Shown here: positions 33,701 to 36,330 of the stretch, piece after piece | Position numbering within the stretch: the stretch's first letter is position 1 | How the letters are laid out: each line of letters opens with the position of its first letter | Program-made: the position numbers and the translations under genes | The notes under the pieces: model-generated | Told to the model about the DNA's origin: nothing | The model's database searches: none | The model's input: the letters and a program-made list of their open reading frames with translations, nothing else | Assembly: GCF_963855985.1 (NCBI RefSeq) | Contig: NC_087119.1 | Coordinates: forward strand, 3,698,001-3,762,000 | From: Ostrinia nubilalis | Lineage: Eukaryota > Arthropoda > Insecta > Lepidoptera > Crambidae | Reading direction: 5' to 3' | DNA: 64,000 nucleotides

Positions 33701-34909
33701 AAATGGCAAAAAACTGAACCCTTATAGATTCGTCATGTCTCTCTGTCCGTCCGTATGTCACAGTCATTTTTTTCCGAAACTATAAGAGCTATACTGTTGA
33801 AACTTGGTAGGTAAATGTATTCTGTGAACCGCATTAAGATTTTGTTGCAAAAATAAAATAAATATTAGGGGCTCCCCATACTTAGAACTGAAACTCAAAA
33901 AATTTTTTTTCATCAAACACATACGTGTGGAGTGTCTATGGATAGGTCTTTAAAAATGATATCGAGGTTTCTAAAATACTTTTTTTCTAAACCGAATAGT
34001 TTGCGTGACAGACGCTTCCAAAGTGGAAAAAAGTTGGTCCCCCTCCCCTCTAACTTCTAAAATAAGAAAATGAAAAATCTAAAAAAAACATGATGTACAT
34101 TACTATAAAAACTACCAACGAAAATTGTTTTGAACGAGATCTAGTAAGTAGTTTTTTTTAATACCTCGTAAATCGTAAACCGCTTATTACCGCGTAATCT
34201 TTCATACAAATAACTTAAATTAAAAAAAAATAATTTTAATTTCATAAATCAATAGTACGGAACCCTTTGTGCGTGAGTCCGAAACGCACTTGGCCGGTTT
34301 TTTTACTCTTGGTGGACTAGGTGATGTGAACTACGGCGGGATTCACATCAAACGGCGCGCAGCGGCGACCATCGCGCATATGCGCGTTTGCGATTGCGGC
34401 CAACCGCGTCCGTTCGGCCAAAACATGCGGTGAAGTACCCGTAGCCGTGTTCATCAGCCTAGCATACTCTCACATCGCTGTCTTATGTTATCTAGGGCCG
34501 CGCGTGGGCGCAGTGCACGTCGACCCATTAGGATCTTTTGTGCTTCCCTTTACCTTTATCCCCCCTCATCCGCATCCTATCCATATAGTGAATCAAGTGC
34601 TTGGGTGAGAGGGACCTATAATCTTCTGGTGTCGGATAAGCCGACCCCAGGAGACCCATTCTAGTTCTAGCTAGCGCGTCGCATTCGCACAGTAGGTGTT
34701 TCATGGACTCCGTATGTTCTCCATATACTCGTCAGCTGCACATCGCTGTCAGTCTTGTCAATAAGTCCTACCGTGTTGACGTGTCATAATTTTATCTTGA
34801 GCAGGCTGAAGACTGGAGCAGTTACGAGGCGAGCGAGTCGGCGTTCCCGGTGCGCGGGGGCGCCGCTCCCGCCAACCCGATGCTGCGCCGCAACCAGTAC
34901 TGGGTCTGA
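456..34909 (+). CDS. kon: CSPG4/NG2-like transmembrane proteoglycan, kon-tiki orthologue (3' part, 16 exons)
   Basis: Seen: sixteen exons with GT-AG borders and matching phases join into 1,932 codons plus a stop at 34907-34909. The ectodomain (about 1,800 residues here) is a tandem array of CSPG repeats, recognisable by recurring EGG...I, DxDxxP, FTQxDI, V.Y.HDGSE and PVND motifs. It is followed by a single helix (YYMMILMALSGTVLAIVVIF...), a basic stop-transfer KCRR, a Pro/Ser-rich tail and the C-terminus QYWV. Known: CSPG4/NG2 and Drosophila Kon are type I membrane proteins acting in cell adhesion, myotube guidance and glia, and the NG2 C-terminus QYWV binds PDZ scaffolds such as GRIP1/MUPP1. 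Inferred: signal peptide, laminin-G domains and promoter lie left of the window. Exons are listed separately. The introns are long and full of transposons, the largest (2103-11347) containing a DIRS element. Confidence 0.93.
785..1011 (+). mobile_element. RTE-type LINE 3' fragment
   Basis: Read on the + strand, with frame changes, this gives the typical RTE reverse-transcriptase C-terminus (DGRWGSKVLEWRP, GRPPTRWTDDL, then a frameshifted VQQWT-like end). It finishes in a (atg)n run, the usual RTE 3' tail. It is 5'-truncated, frameshifted and non-functional, in the first kon intron. Confidence 0.75.
1043..1206 (+). repeat. MITE family 1, copy A
   Basis: A ~165-bp element with inverted ends (tctgtgagcacgtggaattt / aattctacgtgctcacaga) around a GC-rich core and acgcgcgagcgataaggatg. 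Related copies are at 1564-1726, 11731-11830 and 34965-35375. The 34-bp core at 1082-1115 is inverted relative to copies B and C. Confidence 0.75.
1564..1726 (+). repeat. MITE family 1, copy B
   Basis: Same ends and right half as copy A (aattacgcgcgagcgataag, acaaaattctacgtgctt), but its 34-bp core (1602-1635) is in the opposite orientation. Its outer flanks look like the reverse complement of those of copy A. Confidence 0.75.
1905..2102 (+). CDS. kon: kon exon b (CSPG repeat end and start of next)
   Basis: Acceptor tttcag before 1905, donor gtatgg after 2102, phase 0 on both sides. It encodes VRYVHDGSENHQD ... VNVTPVNDPPVLAL, the canonical HDGSE and PVNDPP landmarks of a CSPG repeat, then GKALRLTQ leading into GTRKVITSD of the next exon. 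Confidence 0.93.
2383..2470 (-). mobile_element. RTE-type LINE 3' fragment
   Basis: The opposite-strand counterpart of 785-1011: catcatcatctcagcc followed by acgtccactgctgaacatag is the reverse of the RTE ending VQQWTSxG plus tail. About 85 bp remain. Confidence 0.65.
2471..3105. other. Intron DNA, nothing recognised
   Basis: AT-rich sequence between a LINE fragment and the DIRS insertion. The 60-95 residue open frames here show no family features or splice context. Confidence 0.5.
3153..3300 (+). repeat. DIRS 3' inverted terminal repeat
   Basis: 148 bp from gattcgaagcatataaac to gtttttgccattg, matching the reverse complement of 8091-8238 with very few mismatches. The outermost 47 bp (3106-3152) are unique to this end. 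Confidence 0.92.
3334..3436. repeat. DIRS internal complementary region
   Basis: Bases 3334-3392 are the reverse complement of the left end (3106-3165), and 3389-3436 that of the right end (8215-8259). They meet at ttca (3389-3392), the complement of the TGAA found at both element ends. It lies between the recombinase frame and the 3' repeat, as in Dictyostelium DIRS1. Confidence 0.9.
3777..6548 (-). CDS. DIRS tyrosine recombinase
   Basis: The frame is open for 923 codons, but only the last ~325 residues (about 3777-4755) read as a protein family: an N-terminal SAM-like part (LRTYKPAWSRWVSW), the first catalytic Arg in LLLLCSGRRVHDLTLL, the second Arg in ATPGSIRAAVASKNW and the nucleophile Tyr in NTFSKFYRRQ. 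Known: DIRS elements integrate circular DNA with this recombinase instead of a DDE integrase. The preceding ~590 codons overlap the RT frame out of phase and are Arg/Ser/Pro-rich; I regard them as mostly a shadow. The real start is undetermined. Confidence 0.85.
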   Translation of the reverse strand: MERIGRTNSNTTHDRRLSYPISRKTAISKTKPVQFCISNLRDPRYDSNHKSVESGTGFGGCAIQSEFCVQDVPHTKRRRIVETNIQPKRFERLCVHTSVSPHIRLQGARFPSGPRLASENRYFTSVLPHSCIRESQEVPQTHIRRKIDANYLPSVRPKFSPKRFCLCNSLDCAKTQGRRSASSHLSRRLSLSQPKSIVADRTNPLRDSPTPISRLGGKYDQIDLRSSEKDRVSRHNLGALEQPKELTCEKVVPHCRIDRTSVELPENEQGRNPISPRDPQLWKFCSSTRSLTYKVSPKAQLVHTRRRASVPLVSSSDVRAPVVDGELQKTISDTCRTSHIFPNHRRIPDGLGSPTQQFRVIRDMVTRRARPTYQPKRATSCMQGSGVKETCSIKSIDSSSIRQPICARISKERRRHQIDSSNEFDLPNISDYGQSQHIPCNSSHTRHLQQRGRSPVTKHDFTGMASSAGNNGDNIRQMGSPVHRSVCVPSSPRGETILLHKPSGQGCRISQRLFTQVEISSSVGIPTSLPYAQGTEPLKHCEGSVFNSGTQMGSCVLATGSQESSPRPSVHDPGPSKSPHRRNDGLTASQSQRNDLGNLAMWGWTEELSGWSNEQINFLKSAWRTSTLRTYKPAWSRWVSWSRKNNINTCSPSGSDLARFLIDLYQVEGLAYNTILLHKSVVATLCNSDASKLSNNSVVKHVLKAISLKKPNKIRAPTWDIDIVATYLARANVNTSSMYETSKHLATLLLLCSGRRVHDLTLLRIDADHCIITENYVVFWPEFGSKTDSATYRQSGWKLLPNTENPHLNPITWINRLITLSATRREVAKVNNLFLTACGKPRPASRAIIAGWIKSVLMSAGISATPGSIRAAVASKNWINNVPIDEILARGNWRAENTFSKFYRRQVMPSQNNPINKLFETVP
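4700..6886 (-). CDS. DIRS reverse transcriptase-RNase H-methyltransferase-like polyprotein
   Basis: 728 residues. RT motifs: WRPIFNLKGLND (194-205), VKIDISQAYFHIPV (231), LPFGLSSAPSAFA (266) and the catalytic YLDD (298-301). RNase H: Asp458 (LTTDAS), Glu490 (NQKELLA), Asp514 (LQSDNQS), Asp566 (SEADHLS). A C-terminal DIRS MT-type module follows: CIDLFAS (595), VFPPPCLMPRVLN (637), VAPRWDRVFWRPDL (661). No key residue is missing. The function is copying element RNA into cDNA. The true start is uncertain: clear homology begins near residue 100, so part of the first 293 nt, which overlap Gag, may be untranslated or reached by frameshift. Confidence 0.9.
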   Translation of the reverse strand: MLNPQSLRKATNTLAITKPRRFARIMPRGFNRAVKKPVPRRNIIITMLSTRNHSDMIIATVIFVAREEVRDPLPLKNPENVRPLHPIETHNTNDANIDSSRFRAGQLRHKVNRWKELGAPIRILRMIEGYRIPFLEKPPLVKPNLSSSAFQTCVTPDMTAIINQLKVEQVLEDAQSSPSFVSKMFLTPKGDGSWRPIFNLKGLNDYVYTPQFRLISVYKVPDFLQDQDWLVKIDISQAYFHIPVSESHRKFLRLIYDEKLMQITCLPFGLSSAPSAFASVTAWIAQKLREEGLRVLIYLDDFLLANQNRSLLIEQTHYAIHLLQYLGWAVNMTKSILDPQKKIEYLGITWEPWNNLKSLPAKKSSHIVELIEQALSYQKMNKAEILSLLGILNFGSFAVPRGRLHTRYLQKHNLSIPEDEHRYPLSPQVMSELQWWMENCKRPSAIHAEPPTYFLTTDASQMAWGARLNNLELSGTWLLEEQDLHINQKELLAVCKVLELKRHVLSNQSILLQSDNQSVLAYLRNEGGTKSTALMNLTFRIYRIMDNHNISLVTHHIPGIYNSEADHLSRNMTSPEWHLLPEITEIIFAKWGVPCIDLFASQVAHVVKPYCSINLADRDAEFHNAFSRKWKFHLAWVFPPPCLMPRVLNHLNTAKGVYLIVAPRWDRVFWRPDLKSRALDPPFTIRDPQKVLIDATTGLPLPKAKEMTLEIWRCGGGQKNYLDGPTNK
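6594..7805 (-). CDS. DIRS Gag-like protein
   Basis: 403 residues, ATG at 7805. The N-terminus is acidic and Ser/Thr-rich (SDSSTSTSSTSSR near residue 20), followed by a strongly basic stretch (RRRARKRKRKNR) and a helical region. The C-terminus is again basic (RGKRGGQR, HKRRKY). I see no zinc knuckle. Known: DIRS elements place such a Gag-like frame first. Its position just inside the 5' terminal repeat and the absence of stops support a real ORF. The last ~290 nt overlap the RT frame. Confidence 0.82.
   Translation of the reverse strand: MNNLDQISDPKPGPSNEFDSDSSTSTSSTSSRDDRRRARKRKRKNRQDDLLERLVKEMGDLRNKLSTPRSQNNCCSEIDLNVSGELFGECSEVEHAVTDFTVNVGTSLKETTSKTSANHTNTITRLQRFNSPEWKEIRFAEVQKQYISTPGFTHLECNDEITIYDKAADLAYAERSYAALTMAAVRQQEAFQEGFRNFLSWARSPENLAHDKICDKVNEIFTKGEYCKVSNDMLQLICGRRADLIEQRRHVILKSVKDPLVKSKLQKIPPSCQNLFAAEQFTDALEKIGGVKRAFYPTKTIKKASHYAESAKPAQGYKHTRDNQTTQVCPHNASRIQSCCQKASSAQEHHYHNAEYPQSFRYDNSNGNFRGKRGGQRPSATQKSRKREASSSNRDSQHKRRKY
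8091..8238 (-). repeat. DIRS 5' inverted terminal repeat
   Basis: Inverted counterpart of 3153-3300. It carries a 21-bp end-specific extension (8239-8259, cacggtacagaggtttaat...). The element's promoter and RNA start are expected in or near this repeat, upstream of Gag. Confidence 0.92.
8260..9000. other. Intron DNA, possible unknown repeat
   Basis: Right flank of the DIRS insertion. The part at 8430-8880 is richer in GC and purines than its surroundings, with short open frames on both strands but no recognised domain. It may be part of an unclassified repeat. Confidence 0.3.
9001..9191 (+). repeat. Lepidopteran short interspersed repeat (copy 1)
   Basis: Runs from tactaatattataaatgcga to gtgaagccgtgggcaaaagc. 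Related copies occur at 15519-15945, 57452-57678, 59919-60395 and 62900-63083. The conserved edges and lack of coding potential fit a SINE- or Helitron-like non-autonomous element; I cannot decide which. Confidence 0.65.
9192..11347. other. Intron DNA with weak inverted repeat
   Basis: Mostly AT-rich. aacagaaggtaaactc near 10209 recurs inverted as gagtttaccttctgtt near 10823, which may bound a ~630-bp element. A small open frame at 10918-11151 has a caspase-like stretch (see findings). No supported exon. Confidence 0.35.
11348..11454 (+). CDS. kon: kon exon c (CSPG repeat)
   Basis: Acceptor ttccag, donor gtaata; enters in phase 0 and leaves 2 nt (ag) for the next exon. It encodes GTRKVITSDILKAEDPDTPP, the DxDxxP part of a repeat, then LLYTVLHGKNEAN. 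It lies more than 9 kb after exon b because of the DIRS insertion and other repeats. Confidence 0.9.
11731..11830 (+). repeat. MITE family 1, copy C (truncated)
   Basis: Left end (gtccgtgagcacgtagaatt), GC-rich core and acagcaacataatta of the family. The core (11775-11808) has the same orientation as copy B. The right part is replaced by a second repeat starting at about 11831. Confidence 0.7.
11831..11897 (+). repeat. Repeat pair 2, copy 1
   Basis: gttaacatgggctagtgccg ... cccatttacctaacaccctg is shared with 14071-14140. It ends in caccctgtata and looks like the end of an inverted-repeat element. Confidence 0.55.
12214..12797 (-). mobile_element. 5'-truncated jockey-like LINE fragment
   Basis: On the - strand an 85-codon frame (12541-12798) reads like the thumb/C-terminal part of a jockey/CR1-type reverse transcriptase: AYFAYVESAIRYGIITWGN, QKRCIRAICNI, SCRPFFKSLNMLPLPL. 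The 3' part is non-coding and ends in a short (attcaa)n tail at 12214-12232. The truncated 5' edge abuts kon exon d. Not functional. Confidence 0.8.
12814..12949 (+). CDS. kon: kon exon d (CSPG repeat)
   Basis: Acceptor cccaacag, donor gtaaac. Its first t completes a Ser codon with the preceding ag; it ends in phase 0. It encodes GHIEMSGQPVDSFTQQDVDS and VVSYVHGANGDKQ, a textbook FTQxDV...V.YVH CSPG segment. An antisense LINE fragment ends within about 20 bp upstream of the exon. Confidence 0.93.
12985..13225. repeat. MITE-like element
   Basis: gtgacaatacctcctaact near 12989 recurs inverted as ttaggaggtattgtcac near 13205, giving ~17-bp inverted ends around ~200 bp of AT-rich filling with no ORF of note. 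Confidence 0.55.
13226..14514. other. Intron DNA with a repeat end at 14071-14140
   Basis: 14071-14140 is the second copy of repeat pair 2 (gttaacatgggtgggctagt, cccatttacctaacaccctg). The rest shows short frames only and no splice-bounded coding sequence. Confidence 0.4.
15519..15945 (+). repeat. Lepidopteran short interspersed repeat (copy 2, interrupted)
   Basis: Same family as 9001-9191 (actaatattataaatacgaa ... gtgaagccgcgggcaa). It is split by a foreign ~250-bp segment at about 15628-15876 that contains an ATG frame starting MNPEPEDPVASDSDAHPSL, probably a piece of another element or transcript. Confidence 0.6.
16685..16965 (+). repeat. Dispersed repeat 3, copy 1
   Basis: About 280 bp shared with 27065-27358: gcacagatcacagaaactaa, agattattcgaacgttgaat, gtgtgtgaatttctaatac and a gagtttcgaactc palindrome. 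No coding potential. Confidence 0.65.
18798..19065. repeat. LINE 3'-end-like repeat
   Basis: Contains cccctactcttcccgcgggt twice (near 18800 and 18867), gtcgtaagaggcgactta and ctcatagtccagcagtggac, motifs typical of RTE-type 3' ends in Lepidoptera. It ends about 50 bp before kon exon e. Confidence 0.5.
19117..19292 (+). CDS. kon: kon exon e (CSPG repeat)
   Basis: Acceptor ccctcag, donor gtgagt; phase 0 in, 2 nt (aa) out. It encodes VSDGIETSGPGVLRISVVPL, the VSDG...I.V.P end of one repeat, then VRLINNTGLQLVHNAHAIIS starting the next. Confidence 0.9.
19729..19875. repeat. MITE family 4, copy 1
   Basis: Inverted ends ttcgccgatagttggcccg / gggcccaactatcggccga. A diverged relative is at 60405-60560 (gtcggcgatagtttgg / actaaactatcggccga). 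Confidence 0.6.
20050..20209 (+). CDS. kon: kon exon f (CSPG repeat)
   Basis: Acceptor tttctcag, donor gtattt. The first base completes a Lys codon; the exon ends in phase 0. It encodes YDIVKPPQFGVVERL and VDSFTSEMVNFGRVRYMH. The donor is weak but the downstream frame fits exactly. Confidence 0.85.
20281..21486 (+). CDS. kon: kon exon g (large exon, several CSPG repeats)
   Basis: A 1,206-nt exon (402 codons, phase 0/0) with acceptor ttttctag and donor gtgagc, only 71 bp after exon f. It holds about three and a half CSPG repeats. Visible landmarks include STFTQHHIDTDQLWYRLHRR, LQELNSDRVYYAHDDSESRH, YTDADLDTKPSDIIYTV and FSQDDINKNLVLFKHQGKEY. Asn-X-Ser/Thr sites are frequent, as expected for an ectodomain. 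Confidence 0.95.
21670..21851 (+). CDS. kon: kon exon h (CSPG repeat)
   Basis: Acceptor cgtcacag, donor gtaagt; phase 0 in, 2 nt (ag) out. It encodes EDIRYEVALEPKHGSIEVGE and TFTQLDVAAGRVAYRHREP, with the PKHG and FTQ.D landmarks. Confidence 0.93.
22236..22389 (+). CDS. kon: kon exon i (CSPG linker)
   Basis: Acceptor tttgtag, donor gtatgt. The first base completes Arg; phase 0 out. It encodes FKVMCLETWGEG and SRPLVVEESTSVNITKDVLE, the start motif (VEE.TSVNIT) of the next repeat. Confidence 0.9.
22715..23206 (+). CDS. kon: kon exon j (CSPG repeats)
   Basis: 492 nt, phase 0/0; acceptor gcttcag, donor gtacag. It encodes NIVYKVTEGPYHGWLEI, NRLLYVQSGVNRTRDRIKMD and SNLTVVEGDTVSVKPDLF. The following intron contains the nested inverted-repeat element at 23247-25634. 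Confidence 0.92.
23247..25634. mobile_element. 2.4-kb inverted-repeat element with TATA flanks
   Basis: Starts cagggtgtcccgtaatgcaa and ends with its complement ttgcattacgggacaccctg. The arms run about 510 bp each (23247-23759 and 25126-25634). TATA (23243-23246 and 25635-25638) flanks both sides, consistent with a TA or TATA target duplication. No transposase frame is present, so it is non-autonomous. The interior contains a complete hAT-type MITE. A partial copy of this family opens the window (1-406). Confidence 0.82.
24445..25025. mobile_element. hAT-type MITE with perfect 8-bp target duplication
   Basis: 581 bp; starts cagggataataacgatatga and ends atatccataacatccctg, with inner ttcggttacgg-type subrepeats. 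The 8-bp sequence cttggtaa occurs exactly on both sides (24437-24444 and 25026-25033). The CAGGG...CCCTG ends and 8-bp duplication are hallmarks of hAT elements. A smaller palindrome (ggtacaattccaa ... ttggaattgtacc, about 24759-24897) is nested inside. Confidence 0.88.
25635..26059. other. Intron DNA, nothing recognised
   Basis: Between the inverted-repeat element and kon exon k. A 94-codon - strand frame (25690-25974) shows no family features. Confidence 0.4.
26060..26255 (+). CDS. kon: kon exon k (CSPG repeat)
   Basis: Acceptor ctttcag, donor gtaagt; phase 0 in, 1 nt out. It encodes YVNDGSEESADAF and RINIVPVNDETPIVAANTG, the NDGSE and PVND.TP landmarks. The next intron carries the GAATA satellite. 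Confidence 0.93.
26285..26578. repeat. (GAATA)n microsatellite, about 59 units
   Basis: 294 bp of uninterrupted 5-bp units in the intron after exon k. The open frame repeating Ser-Ile-Leu-Phe-Tyr on the other strand is a by-product of the 5-bp period. The array directly abuts a LINE-like 3' end. Confidence 0.97.
26579..26850 (-). mobile_element. LINE 3'-end fragment carrying the GAATA tail
   Basis: Reads like the non-coding 3' end of a jockey/CR1-type LINE on the - strand (ttggtttattgacacatta, gtgccaataggcacccgc, cttgcttattgcgcatccc). Such LINEs end in short tandem units, so the GAATA array is probably its expanded tail. Confidence 0.55.
27065..27358 (+). repeat. Dispersed repeat 3, copy 2
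   Basis: Same orientation as 16685-16965 and about 85-90 percent similar by eye, with an extra ~35-bp GC-rich stretch (gggggcggggccagtgtcg). Confidence 0.65.
27359..28230. other. Intron DNA, nothing firm
   Basis: Contains accacagaataataataagt, also seen near 45218, so part of it is repetitive. No exon signals besides the acceptor of exon l. Confidence 0.35.
28231..28386 (+). CDS. kon: kon exon l (CSPG repeat)
   Basis: Acceptor gattacag, donor gtgagt; its first two bases complete Tyr, and 1 nt is left at the end. It encodes YVNDIDTPLENVTISVV and SRFTQADIDNGRVIFVHK, with the FTQADID.G.V.F.H signature. Confidence 0.92.
28498..30359 (+). CDS. kon: kon exon m (largest exon, about five CSPG repeats)
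   Basis: 1,862 nt; acceptor ctttcag, donor gtaagt; phase 1 in, phase 0 out. It encodes about five repeats with landmarks IKQFTQQDVNDSKVYYEHTH, IEVQEGGKVPIKVNVTNV, ESGVVNYEHDDSDTLQD, IIPVNDQPFRLLTDSP, NKFTQEDINSGRIIYEHSG and VTYFTHEDIKAGVIYYVTKK. The last repeat ends about 50 residues before the membrane. Confidence 0.96.
30445..30683 (+). CDS. kon: kon exon n (transmembrane segment and juxtamembrane tail)
   Basis: Acceptor cctag, donor gtaagt; phase 0 in, 2 nt out. After VSNGETAS comes a 23-residue hydrophobic helix (YYMMILMALSGTVLAIVVIF then GLL), immediately followed by KCRRYLMRD, a basic stop-transfer signal placing the C-terminus in the cytoplasm. The tail then turns Pro-rich (PIPLPRPPDHLMPSPSSGTP). 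Confidence 0.95.
30684..31718. other. Intron DNA with a possible SINE remnant
   Basis: On the - strand, ggattcgatccccg near 31233 resembles a tRNA B box, as in tRNA-derived SINEs, but no A box or tRNA fold is visible. 30872-30912 forms a short hairpin (aggttgaaatc / gatttcaacct). Confidence 0.3.
31719..32066. repeat. PIF/Harbinger-like MITE
   Basis: 348 bp with near-perfect 26-bp inverted ends (ggggtcatccataaagtacg / cgtactttatggatggcccc) and TTA on both sides (31716-31718, 32067-32069). A 3-bp TTA duplication is typical of PIF/Harbinger. No ORF. Confidence 0.8.
32261..32907 (+). repeat. Dispersed repeat 5, copy 1
   Basis: From gggttccgtagccaaatggc to gactcgcacttggccgattt. It contains a (tctg)/(tccg) microsatellite near 32311, agctatactgttgaaacttg and ggggctcccca. 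It shares its whole length with 33688-34304 and ends in a T run that leads straight into the acceptor of kon exon o. Class unknown. Confidence 0.8.
32929..33076 (+). CDS. kon: kon exon o (cytoplasmic tail)
   Basis: Acceptor ttccctag; its first base completes Arg. The last codon before the first donor is GAT, phase 0. It encodes YVSSEQSVHTGASTPLPSSG and LNTRYPYGAEDHTD. Two donors (gtaagt gtaagt) lie in tandem at 33077 and 33083, so a 6-nt longer form adding Val-Ser is possible. The exon is flanked by two direct copies of a ~0.63 kb repeat. Confidence 0.88.
33101..33586. repeat. MITE with TA flanks
   Basis: aagtctgttcgccgagagtt at the left is matched inverted by aactctcggcgaacagactt at the right, each next to TA. 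It starts 25 bp after the donor of exon o. No ORF; a mariner-like MITE is the best guess. Confidence 0.72.
33688..34304 (+). repeat. Dispersed repeat 5, copy 2
   Basis: Direct copy of 32261-32907, slightly shorter (fewer tccg units), same order of motifs, ending cgcacttggccggtttttt. Together they bracket exon o. Confidence 0.8.
34305..34804. other. Intron DNA before last kon exon
   Basis: Moderately GC-rich. Nothing recognised except the acceptor of exon p at its end. Confidence 0.35.
34805..34909 (+). CDS. kon: kon exon p (C-terminus with QYWV PDZ ligand)
   Basis: Acceptor ttgagcag; phase 0. It encodes AEDWSSYEASESAFPV ... PMLRRNQYWV and stops at TGA 34907-34909. QYWV is the known C-terminal PDZ-binding sequence of vertebrate NG2/CSPG4, which fixes both gene identity and stop codon. 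A donor-like ccag/gtagtg at 34949/34950 suggests that the 3'UTR could be spliced. Confidence 0.93.
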   Translation, partial: AEDWSSYEASESAFPVRGGAAPANPMLRRNQYWV

Positions 34910-34964
34910 CCCGCGCACACGTGTTCGCTGCCCAGGCCGCGTCATCCAGGTAGTGAGCTTCTGT

Positions 34965-35375
34965 TTATGTTGCTGTCGCGCTCGCACACTCACTGCGGGC
35001 GCCCGTCGCACAGTCGCGACAGCAATATAATAGACATGTTGACACCACCAATCAATTGACGTACTTTTTAAAACTGTCAAAACGAAATTATCCCATAGAT
35101 TTTGTATGGCACTACAAGTAAGTGACGTATTTTTTCAACTCAATCAAACTACTTTTTTACAATTACAATGCGAACAAAAATCGTAAATTACAGGTAATAT
35201 AAAATTAATTAAGTTTTTAAGACCAGAATGAGGGTCTTTTTAAAAGAGTTGTGGTTTCTAATTATAGGGGTATGGTGTCAAACTGTCTATTACGCGCGAG
35301 CGATAAGGATGGGTAGCTTGGGGTCATTGGACAAAATTCTACTTGCTACGTTCACAGACCTGGCTTTAGATGCTA
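34965..35375 (+). repeat. MITE family 1, copy D, split by another MITE
   Basis: The left part (34965-35033) has the GC-rich core (34981-35014, orientation as copy A) between ttgctgtcgcg and cgcgacagcaa. The right part (35286-35375) continues with ttacgcgcgagcgataagga and acaaaattctac. The interruption is a separate ~250-bp element. It lies just after the kon stop, in the presumed 3'UTR or flank. Confidence 0.7.
35036..35283. repeat. Small MITE nested in copy D
   Basis: Inverted ends gacatgttgacaccac / gtatggtgtcaaactgtc, with TA on both outer sides. The host repeat's sequence resumes exactly after it, showing this insertion is younger than copy D. Confidence 0.65.
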
Positions 35376-35865
35376 CATTCACCCATGAACTCACTCATGA
35401 CTCATGCACATTTCTTGCCACTCTCATAGAAGAAATAAAGAGAAGAAAAGGTGTGCAACGTCCCATTCAGAAGGCCTAAGATAATATAACGCGCCGTGAT
35501 AACTTTTATCGACGTCAAAATGTATGGGCAAAATCGATAAAATGGCGTGATAACCGCTTATCGCGGTGCGCATCTTAGGCCTACAGGGCACGACGTGATG
35601 CGACTCAAGTTACAAAAACTGGTCAAAATATTTACACTTTGCTGAGTTGCATTCCCTAACTTTGACCGTAACTATAACGATAACCGGTCTTTGGTTGTAT
35701 TGATTTTGACAGATTTTTGACGTTTGTCAAAGTTAAAGTAAGATGGTGCAAGCCAGCCTAGTAGATAACAGGCCACCGTGTAAAGTCTGTACTGTTTTTT
35801 CGAAGTTTAACTGACAGCAAGATGTGCAGTTGGTTTTCCTCTCTACTCCGATATTTAATGTCTGT

Positions 35866-35966
35866 CTGTATTTGACGTTTAATAGATACATTTTCTGAAG
35901 AAACTTATTTTGCTATCTTCATAAGATTATCTTTAACTACTTTTTTAGTGCTAAAATGGGTATCAA
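35866..35966 (+). repeat. Direct repeat flanking a palindrome, left copy
   Basis: ctgtatttgacgtttaatag ... ctaaaatgggtatcaa recurs at about 36229-36330 with roughly 90 percent identity by eye. The two copies bracket the palindromic element 35968-36220. Confidence 0.75.
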
Positions 35967-35967
35967 T

Positions 35968-36220
35968 AGAGTAAATACAAATGAGTAGGTCATCTTCATA
36001 GAAACGCACCGAGCGCGCTTTGTATGTGAGTGCGCCAATATACGTATGCGGCGCGCACGCACACACTGACAAAATTCGGCGCAACCACGACTGGCTCCCC
36101 GCTAATCCCCGCTAAATTTTGTCAGTGTGTACGTGCGCGCCGTATACGTGTTGGCGCGCTCACATACAAACCGCGCCCGTGCGTTTCTATGAAGATGACC
36201 TACTCATTTGTATTTACTCT
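35968..36220. repeat. Palindromic (foldback) element
   Basis: Two ~108-bp arms (35968-36076 and 36115-36220; agagtaaatacaaatgagta / tactcatttgtatttactct) around a ~38-bp loop. The inner arm parts are GC-rich (cggcgcgcacg / cgtgcgcgccg). It could form a long hairpin in RNA. Confidence 0.8.
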
Positions 36221-36228
36221 GGTCGATA

Positions 36229-36330
36229 CTCTGTATTAGACGTTTAATAGATACATTTTCTGAAGAAACTTCTTTGTTATCTTCATAAGATTAGCTTCAA
36301 CTACTTTTTTAGTACTACAATGGGTATCAA
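36229..36330 (+). repeat. Direct repeat flanking a palindrome, right copy
   Basis: Second copy of 35866-35966, ending at the start of the small ORF described next; atgggtatc is part of the duplicated unit. Confidence 0.75.
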
